Source: Ignavibacteria bacterium (GTDB lineage Bacteria; Bacteroidota; Ignavibacteria; Ignavibacteriales; Ignavibacteriaceae). From it: a DNA stretch of 34,048 nt. The translations under genes and the position numbers were made by a program. Positions 7,900 through 13,963 of the stretch are shown here, piece by piece; position 1 is the stretch's first letter; the number at the start of each line of letters is the position of its first letter. Location: NCBI GenBank assembly GCA_030684555.1, contig JAUXVN010000093.1, positions 1 through 34,048 on the forward strand. The letters are read 5' to 3'. The notes under the pieces are model-generated. The model was given only the letters and a program-made list of their open reading frames with translations, ran no database searches and had not been told where the DNA came from.

Positions 7900-8527
7900 A
7901 AGATAATATACTCACTTTTTGTGCGGAGATAGAAAATAATCCATTATATGCCTTCCCTACAGGTCTTATCATTATTGAACTGTTCATCTTGTTATAAATA
8001 TATTGTACCCAACGGAAGATCGAGCAAATTCAATACGTAAAAACATAGCACGGCAAGCCGCAAGTTCAAAGTGGAAAGTATAAAGTTAAAAACATAAAAA
8101 ATATCACCGGAGGCGGACATGCTTGACATAAAAAATCCGTTAGCTAACGGACTAACGGATACATGGCAATACTATAGGTCGCTCCTACGGAGCTCAATTT
8201 CATTGGTTGTATCATTTCTATAAACAGTTCGCCCCGATGGGGCTTGGCTTTATTAATTATCATTTTTTCTACAAACATTTCATACTTTAGAAAATGAATA
8301 ATGTTTTGTATAACGGCTGTATTCTCATATTTTATTAGCTCCGTAGGAGCGGTCTGTTCATTCAATCCATTCAAACAAATATTTTTCATTAGAATCGGTC
8401 TCATATTTTGTTAGGAATTCTATAGTATTGATATGTATCCGTTAGCTAACGGACTACAATATCTGCGTAAGGTGACTTACTAAATTAAATTTACCGTTAA
8501 ATCTTTCATTTATAGATTCATAAGAAC
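7900..8527. other. 628-base intergenic stretch, mostly repeat sequence
   Basis: 7900-8135 is AT-rich with no open frame worth calling and no clear terminator after the kinase. 8107-8127 (ggaggcggacatgcttgac) loosely echoes the end of the 4592-4752 element. 8136-8453 is an inverted-repeat element listed separately. 8461-8479 carries ATCTGCGTAAGGTGACTTA, a further copy of the terminal sequence seen at 4601-4615 (inverted) and 4728-4746. Confidence 0.6.
8136..8453. repeat. Long inverted-repeat element bounded by TCCGTTAGCTAACGGA palindromes
   Basis: The 16-base perfect palindrome TCCGTTAGCTAACGGA occurs at 8136-8151 and again at 8438-8453. Next to each, facing inward, is an inverted copy of ggatacat-ncaatactata (8157-8177 and complement of 8420-8440), so the arms extend to about 40 bases. 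Within lie three smaller hairpins: GCTCC-tac-GGAGC (8181-8193), GCCCC-gat-GGGGC (8231-8243) and GCTCC-gta-GGAGC (8338-8350). The 'gctccgtaggagc' and 'gccccgatggggc' pieces belong to a class of dispersed repeats well known in this bacterial group. No transposase is present; it is a non-coding or passively moved element. Confidence 0.75.
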
Positions 8528-8584
8528 TTATCTTAAAATAATTGGCAAATCGGTTGAGGTAGCTTCGTTAATTTTCTTACTCAT
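8528..8584 (-). pseudogene. 18-codon reading-frame stub coupled to the BRO gene stop
   Basis: The ATG at 8584-8582 overlaps the TAA of the BRO gene (sequence TAATG on the minus strand), the coupling geometry of an operon. The frame gives MSKKINEATSTDLPIILR and then stops at 8530-8528. The short peptide is soluble-looking and resembles the opening of a larger protein, and the sequence beyond is repeat. I read it as the beheaded start of a lost fifth operon gene. It is too short to name, and chance cannot be excluded. Confidence 0.3.
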
Positions 8585-9444
8585 TATTCTTCTTTTTCAT
8601 TTGATTTATTCAGGGCATCAGTTTGCTTTTTTTGTTCTAATTGTTTGGCATTTAATCTTGATACAACTTTTTTACCTGTTTTTTGCTCAATTTCTTTACG
8701 AGTATTTCCGGCAATTGTGCCGCCTTGTTTTGCAATTTTCCGGTTTTCGGTAAATGATTTCGGTTTCTTTTCTTTCGATATTTCGGTTGTGGCAGCTTCT
8801 GCCAACATATTAAGCACCAATTCTAAATTGGTCATATTGTCTCGCAAATTTTCTTTTTTCAGGTCTTTGTGCTTTTTGTATCCTTTGGTGGTAAAACCGC
8901 TCCAAGCCTTTGTAATATCATCGGTAAGTATAGCAAATTCTTGTCCCTTTTCAACGCCACGGTTTTCCCACTCGTTAGTAAGTTCTTTTCGAATTTCAAT
9001 GCTTTTAAGGCGTTGGTTTATCCATTCTTTTGAATATCCTTTACGTAAATAAGTTTCCATAAGTCTGTCTATACCAATTTCAGGGTCTTCTATTTCATCT
9101 ATGCGCTCGCGGGCAACTTTTGCTATCCACATTTTAAATGGTTCGGCTTTAGGCGATGGTATTGATTGTATTAAACGGAAAAGTTGTTCAGTATCTGCCA
9201 CATCGGTCATTCGCATTTTACCATCGGCAGCAAGCATTTTCAAACCGTGACAGTTCGTCACGGTTTCATTTCCTTCTTCTTTAAGCCTTTGCTTTAATTT
9301 ACGCCAATAGGCTTGCGGGTTTATGCTTTCGGAAAGAACACCCACTACATCGACAATAGAAAAATACCATTTTTCTTCTTCTTCATTCCACAAGGAACGT
9401 ATTTGTTTTTTCTCAAATAATTTAATAGATATTTCTTTATTCAT
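8584..9444 (-). CDS. BRO-N domain protein with DinD-like C-terminal region
   Basis: Protein of 286 aa. Residues about 1-105 form a BRO-N domain, the DNA-binding module of phage antirepressors (ISIKLFEKKQIRSLWNEEEEKWYFSIVDVVGVL, then YWRKLKQRLKEEG). Residues about 105-230 are helical with the KAEPFKMWIAKVARERIDEI and WINQRLKSIEIRKELTNEW stretches common in this family. Residues 170-270 resemble DinD (FAILTDDITKAWSGFTTKGYK, LRDNMTNLELVL, AGNTRKEIEQKTGKKV). ATG 9444 is chosen because CAGGAGTTGAAG precedes it; an upstream GTG/TTG extension to 9576 would overlap the HsdM frame and looks untranslated. It overlaps the HsdM fragment by 8 bases. Such genes occur in prophages and also inside type I restriction operons; the context here favours the second. 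Role unknown, probably DNA-linked regulation. Confidence 0.85.
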   Translation of the reverse strand: MNKEISIKLFEKKQIRSLWNEEEEKWYFSIVDVVGVLSESINPQAYWRKLKQRLKEEGNETVTNCHGLKMLAADGKMRMTDVADTEQLFRLIQSIPSPKAEPFKMWIAKVARERIDEIEDPEIGIDRLMETYLRKGYSKEWINQRLKSIEIRKELTNEWENRGVEKGQEFAILTDDITKAWSGFTTKGYKKHKDLKKENLRDNMTNLELVLNMLAEAATTEISKEKKPKSFTENRKIAKQGGTIAGNTRKEIEQKTGKKVVSRLNAKQLEQKKQTDALNKSNEKEE

Positions 9445-9676
9445 CTTCAACTCCTGTTTTCGTATTCTGCCATTTAAAGTCAGTCGAAAATAGTTCACGA
9501 AGCGGTTTAAATTCGTCCTCTTGTTTGATTTTTGTTTCAAAAATTCGAAGCAAAAGTAATTCAATAATATACTCAACCCGCTGTACAGGCGTACCTGATG
9601 GTCTAAGTTTATTATGCAATGTCTTTAAAGCTTTATTTGTTTTGTTATCTGCATAATGTACAGTTGAACGTCCCAT
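9437..9676 (-). pseudogene. N-terminal fragment of a type I restriction-modification methylase (HsdM-like)
   Basis: 79 codons whose sequence matches, from memory, the start of one HsdM/N-6 DNA methylase group: TNKALKTLHNKLRPSGTPVQ, then RVEYIIELLLLRIFE, then FKWQNTKTGVEDE. A whole HsdM is about 500 aa or more; the SAM motif and the NPPY catalytic motif are absent here, so this piece cannot methylate DNA. It ends in TAA at 9439-9437, just after the BRO start codon (overlap of 8 bases), and BRO's ribosome site lies inside it (aacaggag, residues TGV). It starts 5 bases after the AbiEii remnant. It could be a decayed methylase or a retained leader frame that drives BRO translation. Confidence 0.6.
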
Positions 9677-9681
9677 ATATT

Positions 9682-9870
9682 TTACTTTTTTTCTAATTCG
9701 TAAATTTTAAACCAATAGAAGAATGCTTCCGGTTTAGACTTTTTCAATCGGTTTAGTTTTGCATTCATTGAATCACCAATAACCTTTTTTACCAATATTT
9801 TATCGGCATTTCGGTTTTCTTTTGAAACCTTAGTTATCCAGTCTATTGTAATTTTCTCTTTATCTATCAT
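9682..9870 (-). pseudogene. Internally deleted AbiEii-type nucleotidyltransferase toxin
   Basis: 62 codons that look like both ends of an AbiEii toxin with the middle gone. Residues 1-31 (ITIDWITKVSKENRNADKIL then VKKVI) match the usual start of these proteins, and the last 27 residues (KLNRLKKSKPEAFFYWFKIY) look like the end. The nucleotidyltransferase core that transfers nucleotides onto the target (GGTxL and DxD motifs) is missing; whole AbiEii proteins are about 250-300 aa. The joint falls near residue 31-33 and keeps the frame. It lies 53 bases after the AbiEi-like antitoxin gene, the expected order for an AbiE pair. No toxin activity is expected. The C-terminal match is less sure than the N-terminal one. 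Confidence 0.55.
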
Positions 9871-9923
9871 ATTCTATAAATTGGTAGTAAATCAACATTG
9901 CTGCTGTAAATTAGTTTGGATGG

Positions 9924-10715
9924 CTAACGGAATGAACTTAAATATTCGCGAAAACTATCCTTTTTTCTTCTTCTGTCTGCATATCGTAACATCCGGTTTT
10001 CATTTACAGTATATTTGCCCAAAGCCTCATTGAAAATAGCTCTCATCTCAGAACCTTGTTGGGCAGCAAATATTACATCATCACAAAAAATGTCAACCAA
10101 CATTTTTTCAATTGTGGGCAAATTGATTCTGGTTATCGTTTGTAACGGAGCTTCAGAAACCAGAGATTTTACTATTAAGGTTTCTTTCTCATCAGGCCTG
10201 TATTTTTCAATTAAATCCCTCGTAGGCTCAATAAATACAGAGAATTTATTCTCCTTTAAATAAAAGAAAACTGATTGTGCAGCCTCTTTATCCACTTCAA
10301 TAAGCAGGTAGAATCTTCCCGGTTGATGAATCATAAATTCATTTAAGGAAGAAGTATTCCAAAGGCATATCCTCAAATATGGAAATTCTTTTATGAGTTT
10401 AGAATGTATTAATTTTATTTTATGTGAGATTTCCGGTGTGTAATTTCTATTCCCGCCAATTGCAAATTTTCCTCTTCCAATCCTATTTAATACACCTGAT
10501 TGAACTAAACTATATATTCTCCAGTTTATAGTAGTGGTTTTAACTTCAGGTTCACTTTGTGAATAGAATTCTACAATATCAGATGTTTCAAAGTTTTCTT
10601 TGTCTTTGAAATAATCTTTAAGCTGGTCAATATATAATTTATCTGTTGCGATGGTAAAAAAGTTAAAATACAAATATAATAAAAAACTATAATTTGGCAG
10701 CAAAATTATTAACAT
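9924..10715 (-). CDS. AbiEi-like antitoxin (DUF6577-type winged-helix protein)
   Basis: The frame closely fits the DUF6577 antitoxin-like family that pairs with AbiEii nucleotidyltransferases. A winged-helix region (FETSDIVEFYSQSEP to RIGRGKFAIGG) would bind the operon promoter. It is followed by the conserved core IKEFPYLRICLWNTSSLNEF and FMIHQPGRFYLLIEVDK, then TIEKMLVDIFCDDVIFAAQQ and a basic tail (ADRRRKKDS). The start is unclear. ATG 10715 or GTG 10727 gives an odd hydrophobic leader of about 22 residues unlike the family. A good TATATTTG -7 box (10678-10671) lies inside that leader, so the true product may start further in, near ATC 10652 or ATT 10631. The gene looks otherwise whole, although its toxin partner is collapsed. 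Confidence 0.75.
   Translation of the reverse strand: MLIILLPNYSFLLYLYFNFFTIATDKLYIDQLKDYFKDKENFETSDIVEFYSQSEPEVKTTTINWRIYSLVQSGVLNRIGRGKFAIGGNRNYTPEISHKIKLIHSKLIKEFPYLRICLWNTSSLNEFMIHQPGRFYLLIEVDKEAAQSVFFYLKENKFSVFIEPTRDLIEKYRPDEKETLIVKSLVSEAPLQTITRINLPTIEKMLVDIFCDDVIFAAQQGSEMRAIFNEALGKYTVNENRMLRYADRRRKKDSFREYLSSFR
10671..10678 (-). promoter_or_regulatory. Candidate Bacteroidota -7 box for the AbiEi operon
   Basis: On the minus strand 10678-10671 reads TATATTTG, an exact fit to TAnnTTTG. A TTTTG stretch lies about 22 bases upstream as a possible -33 element. Transcription would start near 10664, downstream of the ATG at 10715, which argues for a shorter AbiEi product. Confidence 0.4.
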
Positions 10716-10788
10716 GAAGGAAATCACGGTTTTGGGGTAATTCTCTTTAACCGCAATTTATCACAATTATATGCCGCTTATCAAAATA

Positions 10789-10802
10789 CTACCGTACGGT
10801 AG
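10789..10802. promoter_or_regulatory. TetR-type operator palindrome CTACCGTACGGTAG
   Basis: A perfect 14-base palindrome with the size and form usual for TetR-family operators. Its centre is 70 bases before the tetR start codon, and it lies where the -33 region of the TATCTTTG promoter (10824-10831) should be. Binding there would block polymerase, giving autorepression and control of the efflux genes behind. Confidence 0.65.
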
Positions 10803-10823
10803 GTACAGCATCGAAAATATTAC

Positions 10824-10831
10824 TATCTTTG
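10824..10831 (+). promoter_or_regulatory. -7 box TATCTTTG of the tetR-efflux operon
   Basis: Exact fit to the Bacteroidota TAnnTTTG consensus, 35 bases before the tetR ATG. No separate TTG-type -33 element is visible; that position is taken by the operator palindrome. Confidence 0.5.
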
Positions 10832-10865
10832 TACTCCGTTTCTCAGATATTTTAAAATGTTTTAA

Positions 10866-11483
10866 ATGAATTTAAAAATCAATAAACATCTTGCAAGCGA
10901 ATCCCGCAATAAAATATTAGTTGCAGCCGCACTTCTTTTTGCAAGGGACGGATACTACAGGGTTTCAGTGCGGGAGATATGTGAATCCGCCAATGTTAGC
11001 AAACCCGTTCTATACTACTACTTTAAAGACAAAGAAAACCTTCTCGAAGAACTGGTGAAAGAAACCTATTTAAGAGCCGAGGAATTAAAGATAAAACATT
11101 TGTCAGCCACAATTGGTTTAGAGGAACTGCTAAAAGGGATTGGGGGAATGTACAAAGAATTTCTACTTGCCTATCCCCATTTAACAAGGTTTTCCGCTTT
11201 TATACAATCCGGAAATGTCCCCGACAAAATTCTTTTGATGAAAACCGAAAGATATTTGCATGAGAAAAGGGAATTTGTAAACACTCTTAAGAAATATCAA
11301 AAGTCAGGCGTTTTAACACAAAACGTTGATGCCGATATTTTATTTTTAAACTTTATTGGTTCGATTATTATGCTGATTGCGGAGTACATTATCATGGGGG
11401 AAAATCATTCAATGTTTAGTAAAAAAATTGACAAATTTATTGATGTATGGATCAAAACATTTTTGATAAAGGAGAATAAATGA
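10866..11483 (+). CDS. TetR/AcrR-family transcriptional repressor of the efflux operon
   Basis: One-component repressor of 205 aa, normal length. The N-terminal helix-turn-helix domain covers about residues 10-65 (RNKILVAAALLFARDGYYRV, then VREICESANVSKPVLYYYF and KDKENLLEEL). The rest is the helical ligand-binding and dimer domain, which varies in this family. It is the first gene of a TolC-adaptor-RND operon, the standard place for a local efflux regulator, and its stop overlaps the TolC start (ATGA). The palindrome at 10789-10802 is its likely operator. Inducer unknown; probably a drug, lipid or other amphiphile exported by the pump. Confidence 0.92.
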   Translation: MNLKINKHLASESRNKILVAAALLFARDGYYRVSVREICESANVSKPVLYYYFKDKENLLEELVKETYLRAEELKIKHLSATIGLEELLKGIGGMYKEFLLAYPHLTRFSAFIQSGNVPDKILLMKTERYLHEKREFVNTLKKYQKSGVLTQNVDADILFLNFIGSIIMLIAEYIIMGENHSMFSKKIDKFIDVWIKTFLIKENK

Positions 11484-12826
11484 ATAGAACTTTTCTAAAA
11501 ATATTGTTAATCGGATTGCTCTTCTTCGGAAATATCATAATTGCACAAAACACTTCCCAAAATGTTATTTATCTTTCAATGAATGAAGTAATAGGAAAAT
11601 CACGTAATGATAATTTGTCGCTGAAGTCAAAGTTGCTGGAATATGATTCGCAGAGTTATGAAGTGTGGAAATCATATTCATTGTTTTCGCCAACCTTCCA
11701 TTATCAAGGTATTGCGACAAATAATTTAGAACTTCCCGTTTTCGTTTTCATGGGGCAGCAGTTCGTTGTCGGTACAAAATTTACATTTCAACACTCACTT
11801 GATTTAACAATCCCTTTATTTACGGGTGGTTCCCGTTGGTTTAACATGAATATTCAAAAGAGTTTGAAAAAATCTCTAAGCGAAGAATTGAAGGGAAAGG
11901 AAGAAGAAGTGGTTCTGCAATCACTTCAGGCATACTACGGAGTAATTCTCGCACACTCAATACTTGCAACTTCAGAAGAGGCAGCTCAAGTATCAAAAAT
12001 GAATTTGGAGCAAGTAGAAAAATTCTATAATGTTGGGAAGGCAACGGAGCTTGATCTTCAAAGGGCGAAAGCACAATACTCTGCAAACTTACCTACTCTT
12101 GAAAAAGCTAAAGCCGATAAAATCATGTCATCACAAAGACTTAAATTTTTATTGAATATAGACTTTAATGATTCTCTCGTTATAACAGATACTTTGGAAA
12201 GTCTTGATTTTATGAACGACTTTAAAAACCTTGAACTTTATGACTTCAAGAATCTTTCTAAAGAAAATAGATCAGATATTAAATCTCTAGCCCATAAACT
12301 TCAAGCAACTAAAGAAGGAGAAAATATAACAATGGGTAGTTTTCTTCCCTCTATTGCACTCTCTGCAAATGTTGCACATCAGGCTCAACTTGGTAATTCA
12401 AATGTTATGTGGAATGATTATATAAGATCTAAATCAATTAATCTCGTAATGTCCTGGCCCCTATTTGAAGGGGGCAGGAGACTTATAAATTATCAGCAGG
12501 CAAAAATTCAAACTGAACAAATGAAAATATTGTATGAACAGGCTGATAAAGGGAGGTTACTGGATGTTGAGGAAAGTTATTACTCTTATCATGAAGCGGT
12601 AAAAAATCTTGAGAGTTTAAAAGAGCTTCTTCTTCAGACAAAAGAGAGTTTACGCTTATCCAATCTTTTATATTCAGAAGGGATGAGTACGCAACTTGAT
12701 GTATTAAATGCTCAACTGTTTAATACTTCGAGCCAAATGCAATATTATCAAGGAATATATTTTTATAATATTAGTCAGCTAAACCTATTGTATTCAATCG
12801 GTTTATTAAATGAAATTTGGAAATAA
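11480..12826 (+). CDS. TolC-family outer-membrane efflux protein
   Basis: Outer-membrane channel of a tripartite pump, 448 aa. The signal peptide covers about residues 1-22 (ILLIGLLFFGNIIIA-Q). The mature protein shows the two-fold TolC repeat: paired long helices with heptad-like Leu/Ala/Gln patterns around residues 135-215 (LERAKAQ-like phrase LDLQRAKAQYSANLPTLEKA) and again around 345-430 (SEGMSTQLDVLNAQL). The ATG overlaps the tetR stop and is preceded by AAGGAG. The adaptor gene follows after 16 bases. Confidence 0.92.
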   Translation: MNRTFLKILLIGLLFFGNIIIAQNTSQNVIYLSMNEVIGKSRNDNLSLKSKLLEYDSQSYEVWKSYSLFSPTFHYQGIATNNLELPVFVFMGQQFVVGTKFTFQHSLDLTIPLFTGGSRWFNMNIQKSLKKSLSEELKGKEEEVVLQSLQAYYGVILAHSILATSEEAAQVSKMNLEQVEKFYNVGKATELDLQRAKAQYSANLPTLEKAKADKIMSSQRLKFLLNIDFNDSLVITDTLESLDFMNDFKNLELYDFKNLSKENRSDIKSLAHKLQATKEGENITMGSFLPSIALSANVAHQAQLGNSNVMWNDYIRSKSINLVMSWPLFEGGRRLINYQQAKIQTEQMKILYEQADKGRLLDVEESYYSYHEAVKNLESLKELLLQTKESLRLSNLLYSEGMSTQLDVLNAQLFNTSSQMQYYQGIYFYNISQLNLLYSIGLLNEIWK

Positions 12827-12842
12827 TTGATTAGAGGATAAA

Positions 12843-13949
12843 ATGAAAAAATACTTTTTATTTATGATTATCGCTGTAGTCGCACTTACCATAGGTTGTG
12901 GAGAAGATAAAGAAAAGAAAACCGAAAAGACTGTTCCGGTAAAAGTTTACAAAGTTAAAAATGACAGAATTGAAAACGCAATAAAAATAACCGGTAGTAT
13001 CTCTGCGGGTGAAGATGTTATTGTTTATGCGAAAGTAAGCGAGCGGGTTGAAAGAATATTTGTTAAGCCAGGAGACAGAGTTTCACAAGGACAAACTTTG
13101 GCGGTTCAATATAACGCAATTTTCAGACAAGGTGTTGAAGCTGCTGAATCAGCGGTTAAATCAGCCGAAGTTCAAGCAAAACTTGTTGCACAAGATTATG
13201 AAAGAATGAAAACTCTATTTGATCAGAGGGCGATAAGTCAACAGCAATTCGATCAAGTAAAAACACAAAACGAATCGGTTGAACTAATGCTCGACCAGGC
13301 TAAGGTTCAATTAAAGCAGGCTAAAGAACAATACGATAACTCTTTTATTAAAGCGCCATTTAGTGGAATTGCAGCTTCTGTTTTTGTTGAAGCTAATCAA
13401 ATGGTAACAGCTGGAATTCCGATTGTGCAGGTGATTAATCCCAGAAATATGAAAGCTAAAATCAAAATCCCTTCAACTGATATTAAGGGAATTTTCAAAG
13501 GGCAGAACGTGAAAATAAATTTCCCCGCAGTTTCGGGAAAAAGTTATTTCGGAATAATTTCACAAATTGATCAGGCGGTTGATCAGTTTACTAAAAATCT
13601 TCAAATCGAAGTATTGATTAAAAATCCTGATGACATGATAAAATCGGGTATGTTTGCTGAGTTTTTAATTGAAACTGATATTAAAGAAAGTTCACTTATA
13701 ATACCTGAAAATTCAATTCAAAGCCGTACTGAGGTGATGATAGACCGTGAAACCGGATTGCAAAATTCAATTCGAAAATATCTTGTATTCATAGTAAAGA
13801 ATGATGTTGCTCAATTAGTCGAAGTTAAAACCGGTATAGTTAATGATGGAAGAGCTGAAATACTTTCAGGATTAAAAAGTGGTGATGTGGTTATTGTAGT
13901 CGGGCAAAATATTGTAAAAGCCGGCGAAAAAGTTAAAATTATTGATTAA
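12843..13949 (+). CDS. RND efflux periplasmic adaptor (membrane fusion protein, lipoprotein)
   Basis: Adaptor that links the RND pump to TolC, 368 aa. It begins with a lipoprotein signal, MIIAVVALTIGC, with Cys19 as the lipidated residue, so it is anchored in the membrane facing the periplasm. Order of parts: beta-barrel/lipoyl half (about 35-95, KVSERVERIFVKPGDRVSQG), alpha-helical hairpin (95-165), second lipoyl half (IKAPFSGIAASVFVEANQMV), beta-barrel (about 200-285) and membrane-proximal domain to the end. It lies 16 bases after tolC and 14 before the pump gene. Nothing is missing. Confidence 0.93.
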   Translation: MKKYFLFMIIAVVALTIGCGEDKEKKTEKTVPVKVYKVKNDRIENAIKITGSISAGEDVIVYAKVSERVERIFVKPGDRVSQGQTLAVQYNAIFRQGVEAAESAVKSAEVQAKLVAQDYERMKTLFDQRAISQQQFDQVKTQNESVELMLDQAKVQLKQAKEQYDNSFIKAPFSGIAASVFVEANQMVTAGIPIVQVINPRNMKAKIKIPSTDIKGIFKGQNVKINFPAVSGKSYFGIISQIDQAVDQFTKNLQIEVLIKNPDDMIKSGMFAEFLIETDIKESSLIIPENSIQSRTEVMIDRETGLQNSIRKYLVFIVKNDVAQLVEVKTGIVNDGRAEILSGLKSGDVVIVVGQNIVKAGEKVKIID

Positions 13950-13963
13950 GGAAAGTTGATAAA

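Noticed and set aside
8144-8404. 86-codon open frame on the minus strand inside the inverted-repeat element
   Set aside because: It runs through the hairpins and inverted arms; its translation (ending SVGATYSIAMYPLVR) is just the repeat read as protein. Such frames are common false genes in these repeats.
8645-9052. 135-codon open frame on the plus strand
   Set aside because: It is antisense to the well-supported BRO gene, has low-complexity composition (Phe/Ser-rich, typical of a mirror frame) and no ribosome site.
9445-9576. 44-residue upstream extension of the BRO protein
   Set aside because: It overlaps the HsdM frame, has no ribosome site at its start and looks unlike BRO-N, while the ATG at 9444 has AGGAG before it.
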